Made by a program: the position numbers and the translations under genes
In this document: positions 50,037 through 58,353 of the stretch, one piece after another
How positions within the stretch are numbered: the first letter of the stretch is position 1
Layout: each line of letters starts with the position of its first letter
The notes under the pieces: model-generated
Database searches by the model: none
Seen by the model: only the letters and a program-made list of their open reading frames with translations
Told to the model about the DNA's origin: nothing
NCBI GenBank assembly: GCA_016756725.1
Contig: JAESII010000005.1
Span: 220,247 to 284,246 of the forward strand
Direction: 5' to 3'
From: Synergistaceae bacterium
GTDB lineage: Bacteria > Synergistota > Synergistia > Synergistales > Aminithiophilaceae
Length of the DNA: 64,000 nucleotides

Positions 50037-50886
50037 AAGGGTACAAGCCCTTTGCCCTGACCTTGATCCTGCTCCTCTTCCTGTCTTTTCCCGCCGCAGG
50101 AGCGGAACGGATCGTTTCCCTTGCCCCGGCCGTTACGGAGGCCCTCTTCGCCCTCGGCGAAGGGGCCTCCGTCGTGGGCGTCACCGACTTCGACGTCTCC
50201 CCCGAGGAGGTCCTGGCCTTGCCCCGCGTCGGCGGCTATCTTGATCCGTCGCTGGAGCGGATCCTCTCCTTAAGGCCGACGCTGGTCGTCGGGACGGAGA
50301 CCTTCCACGGCCCCCTTCTGGAGCGGCTGGCAACACTCGTGCCCCGGACGCTCTCTCTCTCCCTTCACCGCCGTCTTGACGACGTCGAAAAGGCCCTGCT
50401 CGCTCTCGGCGGATACCTGGGCAAGGAGGCCGAGGCGAGAGCCCCGTCTGGAACCGGATCGACGGCGACCTGGAGGCTCTGCGGCAGCGCATTGCCCTCC
50501 GTTTCGGCGAGAGGCCGCCCTCTTTGCTCGTCGTCGTCTGGACCGATCCTCTCACCATTGCCGGAGGCGTCAACTACCTCGACGACCTGATGGATCGCCT
50601 CGGCATCCCCAACGCCGCAGGTGACGTCGTCTACACTTTCCCCCAGGTCGACAGGGAGAAGGTCCTGGCCATGGATCCCGATCTCGTCATCGTCGCCAAG
50701 GCAAGTCGCGGCATGGTCATCGAAGACGACGACTTCATTGCCCTCTTCGACGACTTGCCCCTGAGGGCCGTCCGAAAGGGTGCGGTGACGGAGCTTCCGG
50801 CCGATGTCCTCTTCCATCCCGGCCCCGGCGTCGTCGAGGCGGCCAGGCTCCTGGCCGAAACCGTCGAAAGGTGGGGAGAGCCTTGA
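50033..50886 (+). pseudogene. btuF: BtuF-like cobalamin/Fe-siderophore ABC substrate-binding protein, frameshifted
   Basis: The N-terminal part (ATG 50033) has a signal peptide (MKGYKPFALTLILLLF to AGA) and RIVSLAPAVTEALFALG, the Fe/B12 periplasmic-binding protein (TroA/BtuF) signature. Near 50432-50440 the frame changes: the first frame runs to a stop at 50590 with unrelated residues, while the continuation ESPVWNRIDGDLEALRQ, then VVVWTDPLTIAGGVNYL and HPGPGVVEAARLL, is in the -1 frame and ends at 50886. A one-base loss (or two-base gain) restores a normal protein of about 284 residues. There is no slippery heptamer, so mutation or sequencing error is likelier than programmed shifting. It overlaps exbB and exbD starts, which argues it was recently intact. 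Confidence 0.8.
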
Positions 50887-51272
50887 AACGGCGCCGTTCC
50901 GATCTGGACGTGGACCTCACGCCTCTCATCGACGTCCTCTTCATGCTCATCCTCTTTTTCGTCCTCACGGCGGCTTTCGTCCAGGGTCGTCTCGACGTCG
51001 ATCTGCCTGAGGGTAAAGGCCAGCCCCTCGGCGACACCCCCGTCGTCATCACCGTCCTCGCCGACGGCTCCCTTCTCTGGGCCGGAGAAGAGACGGACCG
51101 GGAAGCCCTCCTCGTCCTGGCGCGGAAGGCCCAAGAGGAGGAACGTCCCCTTCTGCTGGCCGGCGACAGCCGGACCCCTTACGGCCTTGTCGCCTCCCTC
51201 CTCGACGGTCTGCGCCGCGAGGGGATCGACGAAATCGGCCTTGCCCTGGGAGGGGAGGCTCCGAGACCTTGA
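50883..51272 (+). CDS. exbD: ExbD/TolR-family protein
   Basis: This 129-residue protein has the diagnostic N-terminus [20 protein letters not shown], with the proton-carrying Asp (PLIDVLF) in its single transmembrane helix, then a small periplasmic domain ([17 protein letters not shown]). It pairs with ExbB in the TonB motor. TTG 50883 overlaps the btuF stop (TTGA) and has ggggaga upstream; the in-frame GTG at 50871 is less likely. Confidence 0.9.
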   Translation: MKRRRSDLDVDLTPLIDVLFMLILFFVLTAAFVQGRLDVDLPEGKGQPLGDTPVVITVLADGSLLWAGEETDREALLVLARKAQEEERPLLLAGDSRTPYGLVASLLDGLRREGIDEIGLALGGEAPRP

Positions 51273-52168
51273 GACGATGGCTTCTGCCCCTCTCGGCGAG
51301 CCTTGTCCTTCATGCCTTCCTGATCCTGATCCTGATGGGATTGCCCACCCTCGCTCCCGAGGAAAGCTCACCGCAGCCCATGACGGTCCGCCTGGCCTCT
51401 CTTCCTCTGCCGGAGCAGACCCCTTCCGAACCTGTCGGCGGCGACCTCCTGGAGGCGGTGCCGGATGAAGAGCCTGTTGATCCGCCCGTCATCGAAGAGC
51501 AGCCCCTTCCGGAGCCTGAGTCTGTTCCGGAGCCTGAGCCTGAGCCTGTTCCCGAGCCTGAGCCTGAGCCTGTTCCCGAGCCGGAGCCTGAGCCTGTTTC
51601 CGAGCCGGAGCCTGAGCCTGTTCCCGAGCCTGAGCCTGTTCCCGCACCGGAGCCTGAACCTGTTCCCGAGCCGGAACCTGAGCCTGTTCCTGAACCGGAA
51701 CCAAAGCCGGAACTGCAACCGATGCCGCAACCGAAGCCCACGTCCGGCCAAGAGCGGAAGGAGCCCCCTATCACGGAGCCTCAGGCTCCTGCAGTCGCTC
51801 CGGCCGCGGAACGAAGCTCTTCTCCAGAGGTGACTCCCGAGACGGCTTCCCTTCCCGTCGAGGTCCCCCCTGCGTCCCCTCCCGTCGCCCCCCCGGAAGA
51901 GATCGTGACGGCTCTGGTCGGTGATATCCTCGAGCGGGTCGAACCGGCCTATCCTGTCGCGGCACGACGACGGGGCCAGGAGGGAGAGGTCGTCCTCATC
52001 GCCTTCGTCGCCGATGACGGCACGGTCCGTGCCGTCGAGATCGAGCGGAGCAGCTCCGTCGGCCTTCTCGACGGAGCCGCCCGGAGAGCTCTCGCCCAGT
52101 GGCGCTTCCGCCCCGGCCTGGGCCCGAAGGTGCGCGTCTCCGTCCTCTTCCGCCTCGAGGAAAACTGA
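51269..52168 (+). CDS. tonB: TonB energy-transducing protein with Glu-Pro repeat linker
   Basis: This 299-residue protein has an N-terminal membrane anchor ([20 protein letters not shown], including the Ser/His pair typical of TonB). A periplasmic linker of about 65 residues follows, made of EPEPEPVP-type 8-residue repeats (residues about 82-150), then a Pro/Lys/Ala-rich stretch and a C-terminal TonB domain ([20 protein letters not shown], with the conserved YP motif). It transmits proton-motive force to outer-membrane receptors. No TonB-dependent receptor is in the window. It starts at TTG 51269, overlapping exbD. Confidence 0.92.
   Translation: MRRWLLPLSASLVLHAFLILILMGLPTLAPEESSPQPMTVRLASLPLPEQTPSEPVGGDLLEAVPDEEPVDPPVIEEQPLPEPESVPEPEPEPVPEPEPEPVPEPEPEPVSEPEPEPVPEPEPVPAPEPEPVPEPEPEPVPEPEPKPELQPMPQPKPTSGQERKEPPITEPQAPAVAPAAERSSSPEVTPETASLPVEVPPASPPVAPPEEIVTALVGDILERVEPAYPVAARRRGQEGEVVLIAFVADDGTVRAVEIERSSSVGLLDGAARRALAQWRFRPGLGPKVRVSVLFRLEEN
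51511..51716 (+). repeat. Tandem 24-bp repeats encoding EPEPEPVP
   Basis: About eight imperfect copies of a 24-base unit (gagcctgagcctgttcccgag-type) inside tonB, coding for the stiff Glu-Pro linker. Copies differ by a few bases, and a truncated unit (EPEPVPAP) is in the middle. Such repeats can change copy number by slippage. Confidence 0.85.
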
Positions 52169-52190
52169 TCCCCCAACTCGGAGCCGCTGC

Positions 52191-52199
52191 TGGTACAAT
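52191..52199 (+). promoter_or_regulatory. Putative extended -10 promoter of the HD-GYP gene
   Basis: TGGTACAAT at 52191-52199, the same extended -10 as before the alanine symporter, about 50 bases upstream of the TTG start. The -35 is weak. Confidence 0.4.
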
Positions 52200-52251
52200 A
52201 AACAGGGTCTTCTCATGTCGAGAGGGCACTGAACGGGAGAGGTGACTCCCC

Positions 52252-54396
52252 TTGCGGCTACGTCGGTTCGTAATGCCCTTTTTCGCAGCTCTTTCTCTGG
52301 TCCTGACGCTGATCCTGCTCGTTCTCGGAAGTGTTGCCGTTCGCGACGAATTCGATGAGAGAGAACGCATGGCCCGCCTTCTGGCCCAGACCGTCTATTC
52401 CCGCCTGATCCGCCAGCTGAGGAACGTCGAGGAGATCCTTCCCTTCCTCGTCACTCACGAGGGGGAGACGGTGGCACTTGACGTGGTCCTTCTTTCCCGC
52501 CTCGACGATGACCGTACGGGACGGGTCTCCCGCGGCCCCCTGCCCTCGGGTTTTCGCCTCACCGGAGTGGGCCCGCTCTGGACGACGACGACTCTGTTTT
52601 CGCCCGGCGGCGAGGCCCTTCTCGTCCGCCGCATCGAAAGCCGTGACGCCTCCCACCTCGTCGGCGTCCGCCTCGACCTGGGCGAGCTCTTCGCCGATCC
52701 GGGCGAGGCCGGCTCCCTGGAGGGGATGGTCCTCTGCGACGCCCGAGGGGCAGTCCTCTGGGGATTGCCTGGCGATCCCTTCGTGGTCCGCGGCGCCGTG
52801 CCCCCGGCGAGCCTGAGGACCCAGCCCCGCTGGAGCCGTGCCCCCTGGGGCGAGTTCCTCTGGGCCCGGGCCTACAGCCTTCCTCTGGCTGGACTGCGCC
52901 TTTTCGTCTATGTTCCGAGGCGGACCTTCATGCTGGCACTCGCCGAGAGGCTCTACCTCCCCGTTCTTCTCGGGTTTTTCAGCCTCTTCCTTCTCGGGGC
53001 CTTCTGGACCATCATCTCCCGCCAGGTCCTGGACCCGATGGAGAAGGCCCGCCTCGTGGCCGTCGAGATGAGGGACCGCCTCGACACGGCCAGGAGCCCG
53101 ACGGACTACACGACGACCATCGAGGAGCTGAGCAAGGGCATGTCCGTTTTCTCCCGGGCCAGTGCCCTTGAGGAAGTGACCACCTTCGGCCAGGCCCTGG
53201 CCAGCTCCCTTCAGACCCTGGTGGCCCAGCAGGAGGAGCTCATCTCCTACAGCCAGGAGCTGGAGTCGATGAATGCGGCCCTGACGGAGACGAACGAGAT
53301 CATCCGCCAGCGCGAGACCCTCTGGCGATCCACTCTGGAGGCGTCACGGGTCGTCTCCTACGGCGACGAGGAGGAGGCCCAGCTGGGACGGATCACGGAG
53401 ATCCTTCTTGAACTCGGAGAAGCCTTCGGCGCCGCCATCGACCGCGTCGAAGGAGACGAGCTGGTCCTCATGGCCGAGCGAGGCTACTCGGGGCTGCCCA
53501 GCTATGACCGGCTCGCCATCTCCGACTGCCTGGCGGGCCAGGCCGTCGAGGAGATGCGCCCCCTCTGGATCGCCGACGTGTCGACGGAATCCCGCTATAG
53601 GGCGACGCACGATTCGGTTCGAAGCGAGCTCTTTCTGCCTCTGGTCCACCTCGGCCGGGCCCTGGGCGTCATCACCCTCTCCTGGGACGAGAGGCGCGAA
53701 GAGAACCCCGACCTCATGGAGGCCATGGCCCCGCTGGGCACCTTCCTTGCCGGCGCCCTGGACGTGCAGAACTCCCTGGCGGAACTGAAGGCCTCCTACG
53801 CCTACATGGCCGGAAGGCTCCAGCATCTTACGGCCCTCTATCATGACGAGACGTCCGAGCACGTCTGCCGCACCGAGGCCTATTGTCGTTTCTTCGCCGA
53901 AAAGCTGGGCCGAAGCGGCGACGAAGTGGACCGCATCGGCTTCTTCTCGCGCCTCCATGACATCGGCAAGCTTCGTGTCCCCCGCCAGCTTCTCGTCAAA
54001 CCCGGTCCCCTGACGGAGGACGAGTTTGAACTCATCAAGAACCACGCCCTCTGGGGGGCCGAGATCCTGGGCGATTCGGACTGGCTCGACATGGGGCGGC
54101 GCATCTGCCTCTACCACCACGAGCGGTGGGATGGCACGGGCTACCCCAAGGGGCTTGCCGGCGAGGAGATCCCCTGGGAGGCCCGCGTCATGGCTCTGGC
54201 CGACGTCTATGACGCCCTCCGCTCCCGACGGGCCTACAAGGAGCCCTTCTCTCATGAGCGGGCCTGCCAGATCATCCTCGAAGGCGATGGCCGGGTCAGA
54301 CCGGAACATTTTGATCCCGCGCTCTTGGAGATCTTCAGAACCCAACATCATCAGCTGGACGTGATCTTCGGCAGTTACAACGAAGACGACGGCTAG
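52252..54396 (+). CDS. Membrane HD-GYP domain protein with GAF domain (probable c-di-GMP phosphodiesterase)
   Basis: This 714-residue protein has an N-terminal transmembrane helix (residues about 8-30), a periplasmic sensor of about 200 residues, a second helix (LPVLLGFFSLFLLGAFW) and a HAMP/coiled-coil linker. A GAF-like domain (ILLELGEAFGAAIDRVEGD to DVQNSLAEL) precedes a C-terminal HD-GYP domain. Catalytic residues are present: RLHDIGKLRVP with His-Asp near 569-570, and HHERWDGTGYPKG from His622, the GYP motif. HD-GYP enzymes hydrolyse cyclic di-GMP to pGpG or GMP. The periplasmic ligand is unknown. TTG 52252 has gggagaggtga 6 bases upstream. No diguanylate cyclase is nearby. Confidence 0.9.
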   Translation: MRLRRFVMPFFAALSLVLTLILLVLGSVAVRDEFDERERMARLLAQTVYSRLIRQLRNVEEILPFLVTHEGETVALDVVLLSRLDDDRTGRVSRGPLPSGFRLTGVGPLWTTTTLFSPGGEALLVRRIESRDASHLVGVRLDLGELFADPGEAGSLEGMVLCDARGAVLWGLPGDPFVVRGAVPPASLRTQPRWSRAPWGEFLWARAYSLPLAGLRLFVYVPRRTFMLALAERLYLPVLLGFFSLFLLGAFWTIISRQVLDPMEKARLVAVEMRDRLDTARSPTDYTTTIEELSKGMSVFSRASALEEVTTFGQALASSLQTLVAQQEELISYSQELESMNAALTETNEIIRQRETLWRSTLEASRVVSYGDEEEAQLGRITEILLELGEAFGAAIDRVEGDELVLMAERGYSGLPSYDRLAISDCLAGQAVEEMRPLWIADVSTESRYRATHDSVRSELFLPLVHLGRALGVITLSWDERREENPDLMEAMAPLGTFLAGALDVQNSLAELKASYAYMAGRLQHLTALYHDETSEHVCRTEAYCRFFAEKLGRSGDEVDRIGFFSRLHDIGKLRVPRQLLVKPGPLTEDEFELIKNHALWGAEILGDSDWLDMGRRICLYHHERWDGTGYPKGLAGEEIPWEARVMALADVYDALRSRRAYKEPFSHERACQIILEGDGRVRPEHFDPALLEIFRTQHHQLDVIFGSYNEDDG

Positions 54397-54418
54397 TCAT
54401 TTCACGGGAGGTACGATC

Positions 54419-55228
54419 ATGCTCAACGACGGGGACCTGGTCCTCCTCTGGTCGCCCCGCAAGGGCGACTCTTATCTTCTGCGCCTCAAGAGCGGCGCCT
54501 TTCAGGGAACCCACATGGGCACCATTCCCCACGACGACATCGCCCAGGCCTCCTTCGGCGGGATGGTCCAGACTCACAAGGGCCAGCCCTTCTACGTCCT
54601 GCGCCCCACGTCGGGCGAGTTCATGAGGCGCATCCGGCGTCAGACCCAGATCATCTACCCCAAAGACGCCGGCCTCCTCCTGCTCTACCTCGACATCTTC
54701 CCCGGCGCTCGGGTGCTCGAGTGCGGCACCGGCTCGGGAAGTCTGACGACGATGCTGGCCCACTTCGTCGGTGACGAGGGGCACGTCTACAGCTACGACA
54801 GGCGGGAGGAGTTCTCGGTCCTGGCCCGGGAAAACTGTGACCGCTGGGGCGTCGGCCACCGCGTGACCTTCCGCATCGGCGAGGTCACTGACGGTTTCGG
54901 AGAACGTGACGTCGATGCCCTCGTTCTTGACCTCCCCTCGCCCTGGGAGGCCCTGAGCGCCGCCTACGAAGCCCTCGCGCCGGGCAGCCGACTGGCCGTC
55001 CTCGTGCCGACGACGAACCAGCTCGAACGTCTTCTCGACGGCCTTCATGAGGGAAACTTCGTCGACGTCCAGGTTCTCGAGACCTTCCTGAGGACCTACA
55101 AGACCAACGCACGGCGCATCCGTCCCGAGGACACCATGATCGGCCACACGGGCTACCTCGTCATCGCCACGGCGGTCCGGTCCCGCGGCCTAGACGACGG
55201 ACAAGAGGGAGAAAAAGATCGGTCATGA
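54419..55228 (+). CDS. trmI: tRNA (adenine-N1)-methyltransferase, TrmI family
   Basis: This 269-residue SAM-dependent enzyme modifies A58 in the T-loop of tRNA. The N-terminal beta domain (GDLVLLWSPRKGDSYLLRL) is followed by RRIRRQTQIIYPKDAGLLL, then motif I VLECGTGSGSLTTMLAH, EGHVYSYDRREEF and the catalytic DALVLDLPSPWEAL. These are the family signatures. It precedes queH with a 4-base overlap, consistent with a small tRNA-modification cluster. Confidence 0.92.
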   Translation: MLNDGDLVLLWSPRKGDSYLLRLKSGAFQGTHMGTIPHDDIAQASFGGMVQTHKGQPFYVLRPTSGEFMRRIRRQTQIIYPKDAGLLLLYLDIFPGARVLECGTGSGSLTTMLAHFVGDEGHVYSYDRREEFSVLARENCDRWGVGHRVTFRIGEVTDGFGERDVDALVLDLPSPWEALSAAYEALAPGSRLAVLVPTTNQLERLLDGLHEGNFVDVQVLETFLRTYKTNARRIRPEDTMIGHTGYLVIATAVRSRGLDDGQEGEKDRS

Positions 55229-55788
55229 CCGGGAAGCGCCTTCTCCTGCACCTCTGCTGCGCCCCTGACGGAACCGTCCCCTGGCCGACTCTGGCAGAGG
55301 GGGGGTATGCCGTCGAAGGGTTCTTCTACGGCAGCAATATCCACCCCCAAGAGGAATATTGCCTCCGTCTCGAGGCGGTCCGCTCTCTGGTGAAAGCCCA
55401 AAAGGGGGTTTTTCACGGGGCCCCTTACGATCCCGATCGGTGGCTTGAGGCCGTCGGAGAGTGGAAGGACGAGCCGGAAGGCGGAAAACGCTGTCTTCTC
55501 TGCTTCCGCCTCCAGCTTGAGGCGGCTGCCGACTTCGCCGCAGAACGGGAGATCCCCTTTCTGGCGACGACCCTCACCATCAGTCCCCATAAGGACGTGG
55601 CCGCCATCAATGCCATCGGTGCCGCCGTGGCGTCGTCGCGGGGCCTTTCCTGGATTGGCACGATCTGGCGCAAAGGGGGCGGTTTCACGCGATCCGTCGC
55701 CGAGAGCTGCCGCCTCGGCCTGTACCGTCAAAACTACTGCGGCTGCCTTTACAGCCGACGAGGTGATGATTCCTTTGAAAAAGCTTAG
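55225..55788 (+). CDS. queH: Epoxyqueuosine reductase QueH
   Basis: This 187-residue DUF208/QueH protein performs the last step of queuosine synthesis on tRNA using a 4Fe-4S and metal site. Cysteines are at Cys11-Cys12 (LHLCCAPD), in KRCLLCFRLQL and in NYCGCLYS, with GSNIHPQEEYCLR and WRKGGGF conserved, as in the family. It is an oxygen-independent alternative to QueG. ATG 55225 overlaps the trmI stop (ATGA). Confidence 0.93.
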   Translation: MTGKRLLLHLCCAPDGTVPWPTLAEGGYAVEGFFYGSNIHPQEEYCLRLEAVRSLVKAQKGVFHGAPYDPDRWLEAVGEWKDEPEGGKRCLLCFRLQLEAAADFAAEREIPFLATTLTISPHKDVAAINAIGAAVASSRGLSWIGTIWRKGGGFTRSVAESCRLGLYRQNYCGCLYSRRGDDSFEKA

Positions 55789-56758
55789 TTCCCTCCTCCC
55801 CTCGGGGAAACTCGATCCGGACCTGCTGGAACGGCACGTCCTCGACCACCGCGGCGCCGAACGCGATGAGGTCCTCATCGGACCCCGCGTTGGGGAGGAC
55901 GCCGCCGTCATCGCCTGGCCGGCCGGCGATTTTCTTGTGGCTTCATCGGACCCTATCGTGGGGGCCACGGCCGGGGCGGGTCGCCTTCTTGTCCAGGTCA
56001 ACGCCAACGATATCGTCGCCAAGGGCGGCCAGCCCTGTTACCTCATCGTCACCCTCATCCTGCCCTCCTCCCAGGGCGAGAGGGAGGCTTCAGCCCTCAT
56101 GGCCGAAATCGGCGAAGCCTGCCGGGAGATCGGCGTCGCCGTCGTCGGGGGGCACACCGAGTTCACGCCCCGCTATGACCGGCCCGTCCTGGTGGGCACC
56201 ATGTTCGGCCGGGCCAGCCGTGTCCTCCGGGCCGAGGCGATGAGGCCCGGCGATGTCCTGATCATGACCAAGCACGCCGGGATCGAGGGGATGGCCATCC
56301 TGGCTCAGGACCGTCCCGACCTGGTCCTTCCCGTCGTCGGCCCGGAAGCCCTTGAAGAGATCCAGGGCTGGACGGCTCACCTCTCGGTCCTTCCCGAGGG
56401 GACAGCCCTGCGCGATCTGGCCGTCTTCATGCACGATCCCACCGAGGGGGGGCTCCTGGGCGGTTTCGGCGAGATCTCCCGTCTGGCCAGCCTGGGACTC
56501 CATCTGGACCGTGGGGCCGTCCCCGTTCATCCCCACACGGCCCGCCTTGCCGAGGCTCTCGGCTTTGATCCCCTGAGGCTCATCTCCTCGGGCGTCCTTC
56601 TGGCCGTCCTCGCCGCCGATCGTCTTGCCGAGGCCCGAAGGCGTCTCGACGGGGCCTCCATCGCCTGGTCGGCCGTCGGCTCCGTCGTCGAGGGATCGGG
56701 TGACTGCCCTCCCTCGCTGGACGAAGAACTCTGGCGGCTGCTCGAGTTGGAACAGTGA
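55775..56758 (+). CDS. AIR-synthase-family protein (HypE-like paralogue)
   Basis: This protein of about 327 residues has the PurM/HypE/SelD ATP-binding fold: VGEDAAVIAWPAGDFLVASS, NANDIVAKGGQPCYLIVTL, VVGGHTEFTP, and MHDPTEGGLLGGFGEIS. It lacks the HypE C-terminal PRxC tail (it ends LELEQ), so it is not a thiocyanate-forming HypE. It belongs to the AIR synthase-related proteins often labelled hydrogenase expression protein in archaea and anaerobes, with unknown substrate. TTG 55775 is favoured by a gaggtga site 7-8 bases upstream; ATG 55766 abuts that site. It overlaps queH by 14 bases and pepP-like follows. Confidence 0.8.
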   Translation: MKKLSSLLPSGKLDPDLLERHVLDHRGAERDEVLIGPRVGEDAAVIAWPAGDFLVASSDPIVGATAGAGRLLVQVNANDIVAKGGQPCYLIVTLILPSSQGEREASALMAEIGEACREIGVAVVGGHTEFTPRYDRPVLVGTMFGRASRVLRAEAMRPGDVLIMTKHAGIEGMAILAQDRPDLVLPVVGPEALEEIQGWTAHLSVLPEGTALRDLAVFMHDPTEGGLLGGFGEISRLASLGLHLDRGAVPVHPHTARLAEALGFDPLRLISSGVLLAVLAADRLAEARRRLDGASIAWSAVGSVVEGSGDCPPSLDEELWRLLELEQ

Positions 56759-56775
56759 AGGAGCAGGATGTCATC

Positions 56776-57876
56776 ATGAACGATTTTCCCCTTGCCGACC
56801 GGGTCTCCCGGCTTCGCCAGCTGATGGCCGAAAGATCCGTCGAGGCCTTTGTCCTTCCCGTCCAGGAAGGGGCCAACTGGGAAAGTCTCTACTACCTCTC
56901 AGGCTTTCGCGGCTCCAGCGGGTCGGCTGTCATCACCCCCGGCGAGACCTTTCTCGTCACCGACGGCCGTTACCTGACCCAGGCCAGAGGGCAGTCCCCT
57001 TTCTCCCTCGTCGAACAGGAGGGAAGCAGTCTCGTTCTGGCCGTCATCGAACTCCTGGAGCGCCTCGGCACCAAGCGTGTCGGCCTCGAATGGGAAAGAG
57101 TCACTCACGACCTTTTCCTCGCCTTTGACGAGAGAGGCTACGGCATCGAAGACGTGTCGTCTTTCCTGCCCCGTCTCCGTCGCCGCAAGGACGACGAAGA
57201 GATTTCCCTCATCAGTGAGGCGGCCTTCAAGGCCGGCCAGGCCTTTCTCAGGACGTTGGAGAAAACGTTCGAAGGAATGACGGAACGGGAGTTCGCGGCC
57301 CTCCTCGAATACGAGATCCGTCTGTGCGGTGCCGAGGGCGGCTGGGGGACGAACGAGTTCATCGTCGCCTCGGGACAGAGATCGGCCCTGCCTCACGGCC
57401 GAGCCACGGACCGTGCCTTTCGTCGGGGCGACTGGTTCACCGTCGACTTCGGAGCCCGTTACGGGGGCTATCTGAGTGACATCACCCGCAACGTCTCTTG
57501 CGGGACTCCCGACGGGTGGCTTCTGGAGATCCATGACCTCGTCCGCCGGGCTCATGATGTGGCAGCCGAGCTTCTGGCCCCGGGCCTTCCCTGCCGGGAG
57601 ATCGACAGGGCCGCCCGTTCCGTCATCGAAGCGGGAGGCTACGGGGAGCACTTCAGCCACGGTCTCGGTCATGGCCTGGGTCTTGAAGTCCATGAGGCCC
57701 CTCGTCTTTCGCCCCGTTCCGACGATTGTCTTTGCGTCGGCGATATCGTCACCGTTGAACCCGGCATCTACGTCGGGGGACGCGGCGGCGTGCGCCTCGA
57801 AGACGATTACGTAATCACCGAAGAGGGATCGGTCTGTCTCACCGACAGCCTGGAATCGCGCCTCTTCTCGATCTGA
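56776..57876 (+). CDS. pepP: Xaa-Pro aminopeptidase (M24 family)
   Basis: This 366-residue creatinase/prolidase-type metallopeptidase has an N-terminal creatinase domain (YYLSGFRGSSGSAVITPG, DGRYLTQA). The catalytic pita-bread domain shows metal ligands in FTVDFGARYGGYLSDITRN (two Asp), GHGLGLEVHEAP (His), VEPGIYVGG (Glu) and RLEDDYVIT (Glu), plus ASGQRSALPHG. It removes N-terminal residues before proline, in line with peptide fermentation. ATG 56776 has aaggagcagg about 9 bases upstream; GTG 56755 is an in-frame alternative overlapping the previous stop. Confidence 0.93.
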   Translation: MNDFPLADRVSRLRQLMAERSVEAFVLPVQEGANWESLYYLSGFRGSSGSAVITPGETFLVTDGRYLTQARGQSPFSLVEQEGSSLVLAVIELLERLGTKRVGLEWERVTHDLFLAFDERGYGIEDVSSFLPRLRRRKDDEEISLISEAAFKAGQAFLRTLEKTFEGMTEREFAALLEYEIRLCGAEGGWGTNEFIVASGQRSALPHGRATDRAFRRGDWFTVDFGARYGGYLSDITRNVSCGTPDGWLLEIHDLVRRAHDVAAELLAPGLPCREIDRAARSVIEAGGYGEHFSHGLGHGLGLEVHEAPRLSPRSDDCLCVGDIVTVEPGIYVGGRGGVRLEDDYVITEEGSVCLTDSLESRLFSI

Positions 57877-57888
57877 CGGCCCTTTCGG

Positions 57889-57917
57889 TTGTTTTTATCG
57901 GGAGGAAATCGTATAAT
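57889..57917 (+). promoter_or_regulatory. Promoter of the rubredoxin gene
   Basis: TTGTTT (57889-57894), 17-base spacer, perfect TATAAT (57912-57917), with transcription expected near 57924, about 30 bases before the ATG. Confidence 0.65.
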
Positions 57918-57955
57918 CGGCCTAGTTCCAACCTCAACGATGGGAGGGTGCCCTC

Positions 57956-58117
57956 ATGAAAAAGTACCTCTGCACCGTTTGCGGTTATATCTATGATCCG
58001 GCCAACGGTGATCCTGATGCGGGAATCGCGCCGGGAACGCCTTTTGAAGAAATCCCCGAAGACTGGGTCTGCCCGGTCTGCGGCGTCGGCAAGGATATGT
58101 TCGAGGTCGCGGAATAA
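57956..58117 (+). CDS. Rubredoxin
   Basis: This 53-residue iron protein has both CxxCG knuckles: Cys6/Cys9 ([11 protein letters not shown]) and Cys39/Cys42 ([11 protein letters not shown]), with the classic [17 protein letters not shown] body. It is a one-electron carrier in anaerobes, often used in peroxide or superoxide defence with rubrerythrin or superoxide reductase; no partner is adjacent. It has its own promoter, ribosome site (gggaggg) and a strong terminator, so it is monocistronic. Confidence 0.97.
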   Translation: MKKYLCTVCGYIYDPANGDPDAGIAPGTPFEEIPEDWVCPVCGVGKDMFEVAE

Positions 58118-58145
58118 GAAAAAGACGACTTCATCATCGATGTTA

Positions 58146-58177
58146 AAGAGAGGAGGCCAGAGCCTCCTCTCTTTTGT
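58146..58177 (+). terminator. Rho-independent terminator after rubredoxin
   Basis: A perfect 12-bp stem (58146-58157 with 58162-58173, loop caga) followed by a T-rich tail (cttttgtt). Confidence 0.85.
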
Positions 58178-58193
58178 TATGTCCTGACTGGGC

Positions 58194-58221
58194 TTGACAG
58201 TTCTTCAAGGCCCGCTATAAT
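58194..58221 (+). promoter_or_regulatory. Near-consensus promoter of carAB
   Basis: TTGACA (58194-58199), 16-base spacer, TATAAT (58216-58221), the best sigma70-type promoter in the window. It leaves a leader of about 125 bases before carA. Confidence 0.8.
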
Positions 58222-58353
58222 GCCTCAAGAAAATGAAGGTGACAGATGCTGGCTACAGTAAACTTATGTTTATATACAGGTCCGCCCGGGGCATCGCCCT
58301 CGAAAGTGACAGAGGTGGGTCTGTGCGCAGCTCTTTGACGGAGGTGCCCGTGA

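Noticed and set aside
50425-50445. Programmed -1 frameshift in btuF
   Set aside because: The sequence at the switch point has no X-XXY-YYZ heptamer or clear stimulatory stem, so mutation or sequencing error is preferred.
51511-51716. CRISPR-like repeat array
   Set aside because: Repeats are head-to-tail without spacers, in frame, and encode the TonB proline-rich linker.
58255-58280. ARG-box-like operator in the carA leader
   Set aside because: The A/T-rich stretch has TG and CA separated by 8 bases, whereas the ArgR box consensus needs 10, so it does not fit.
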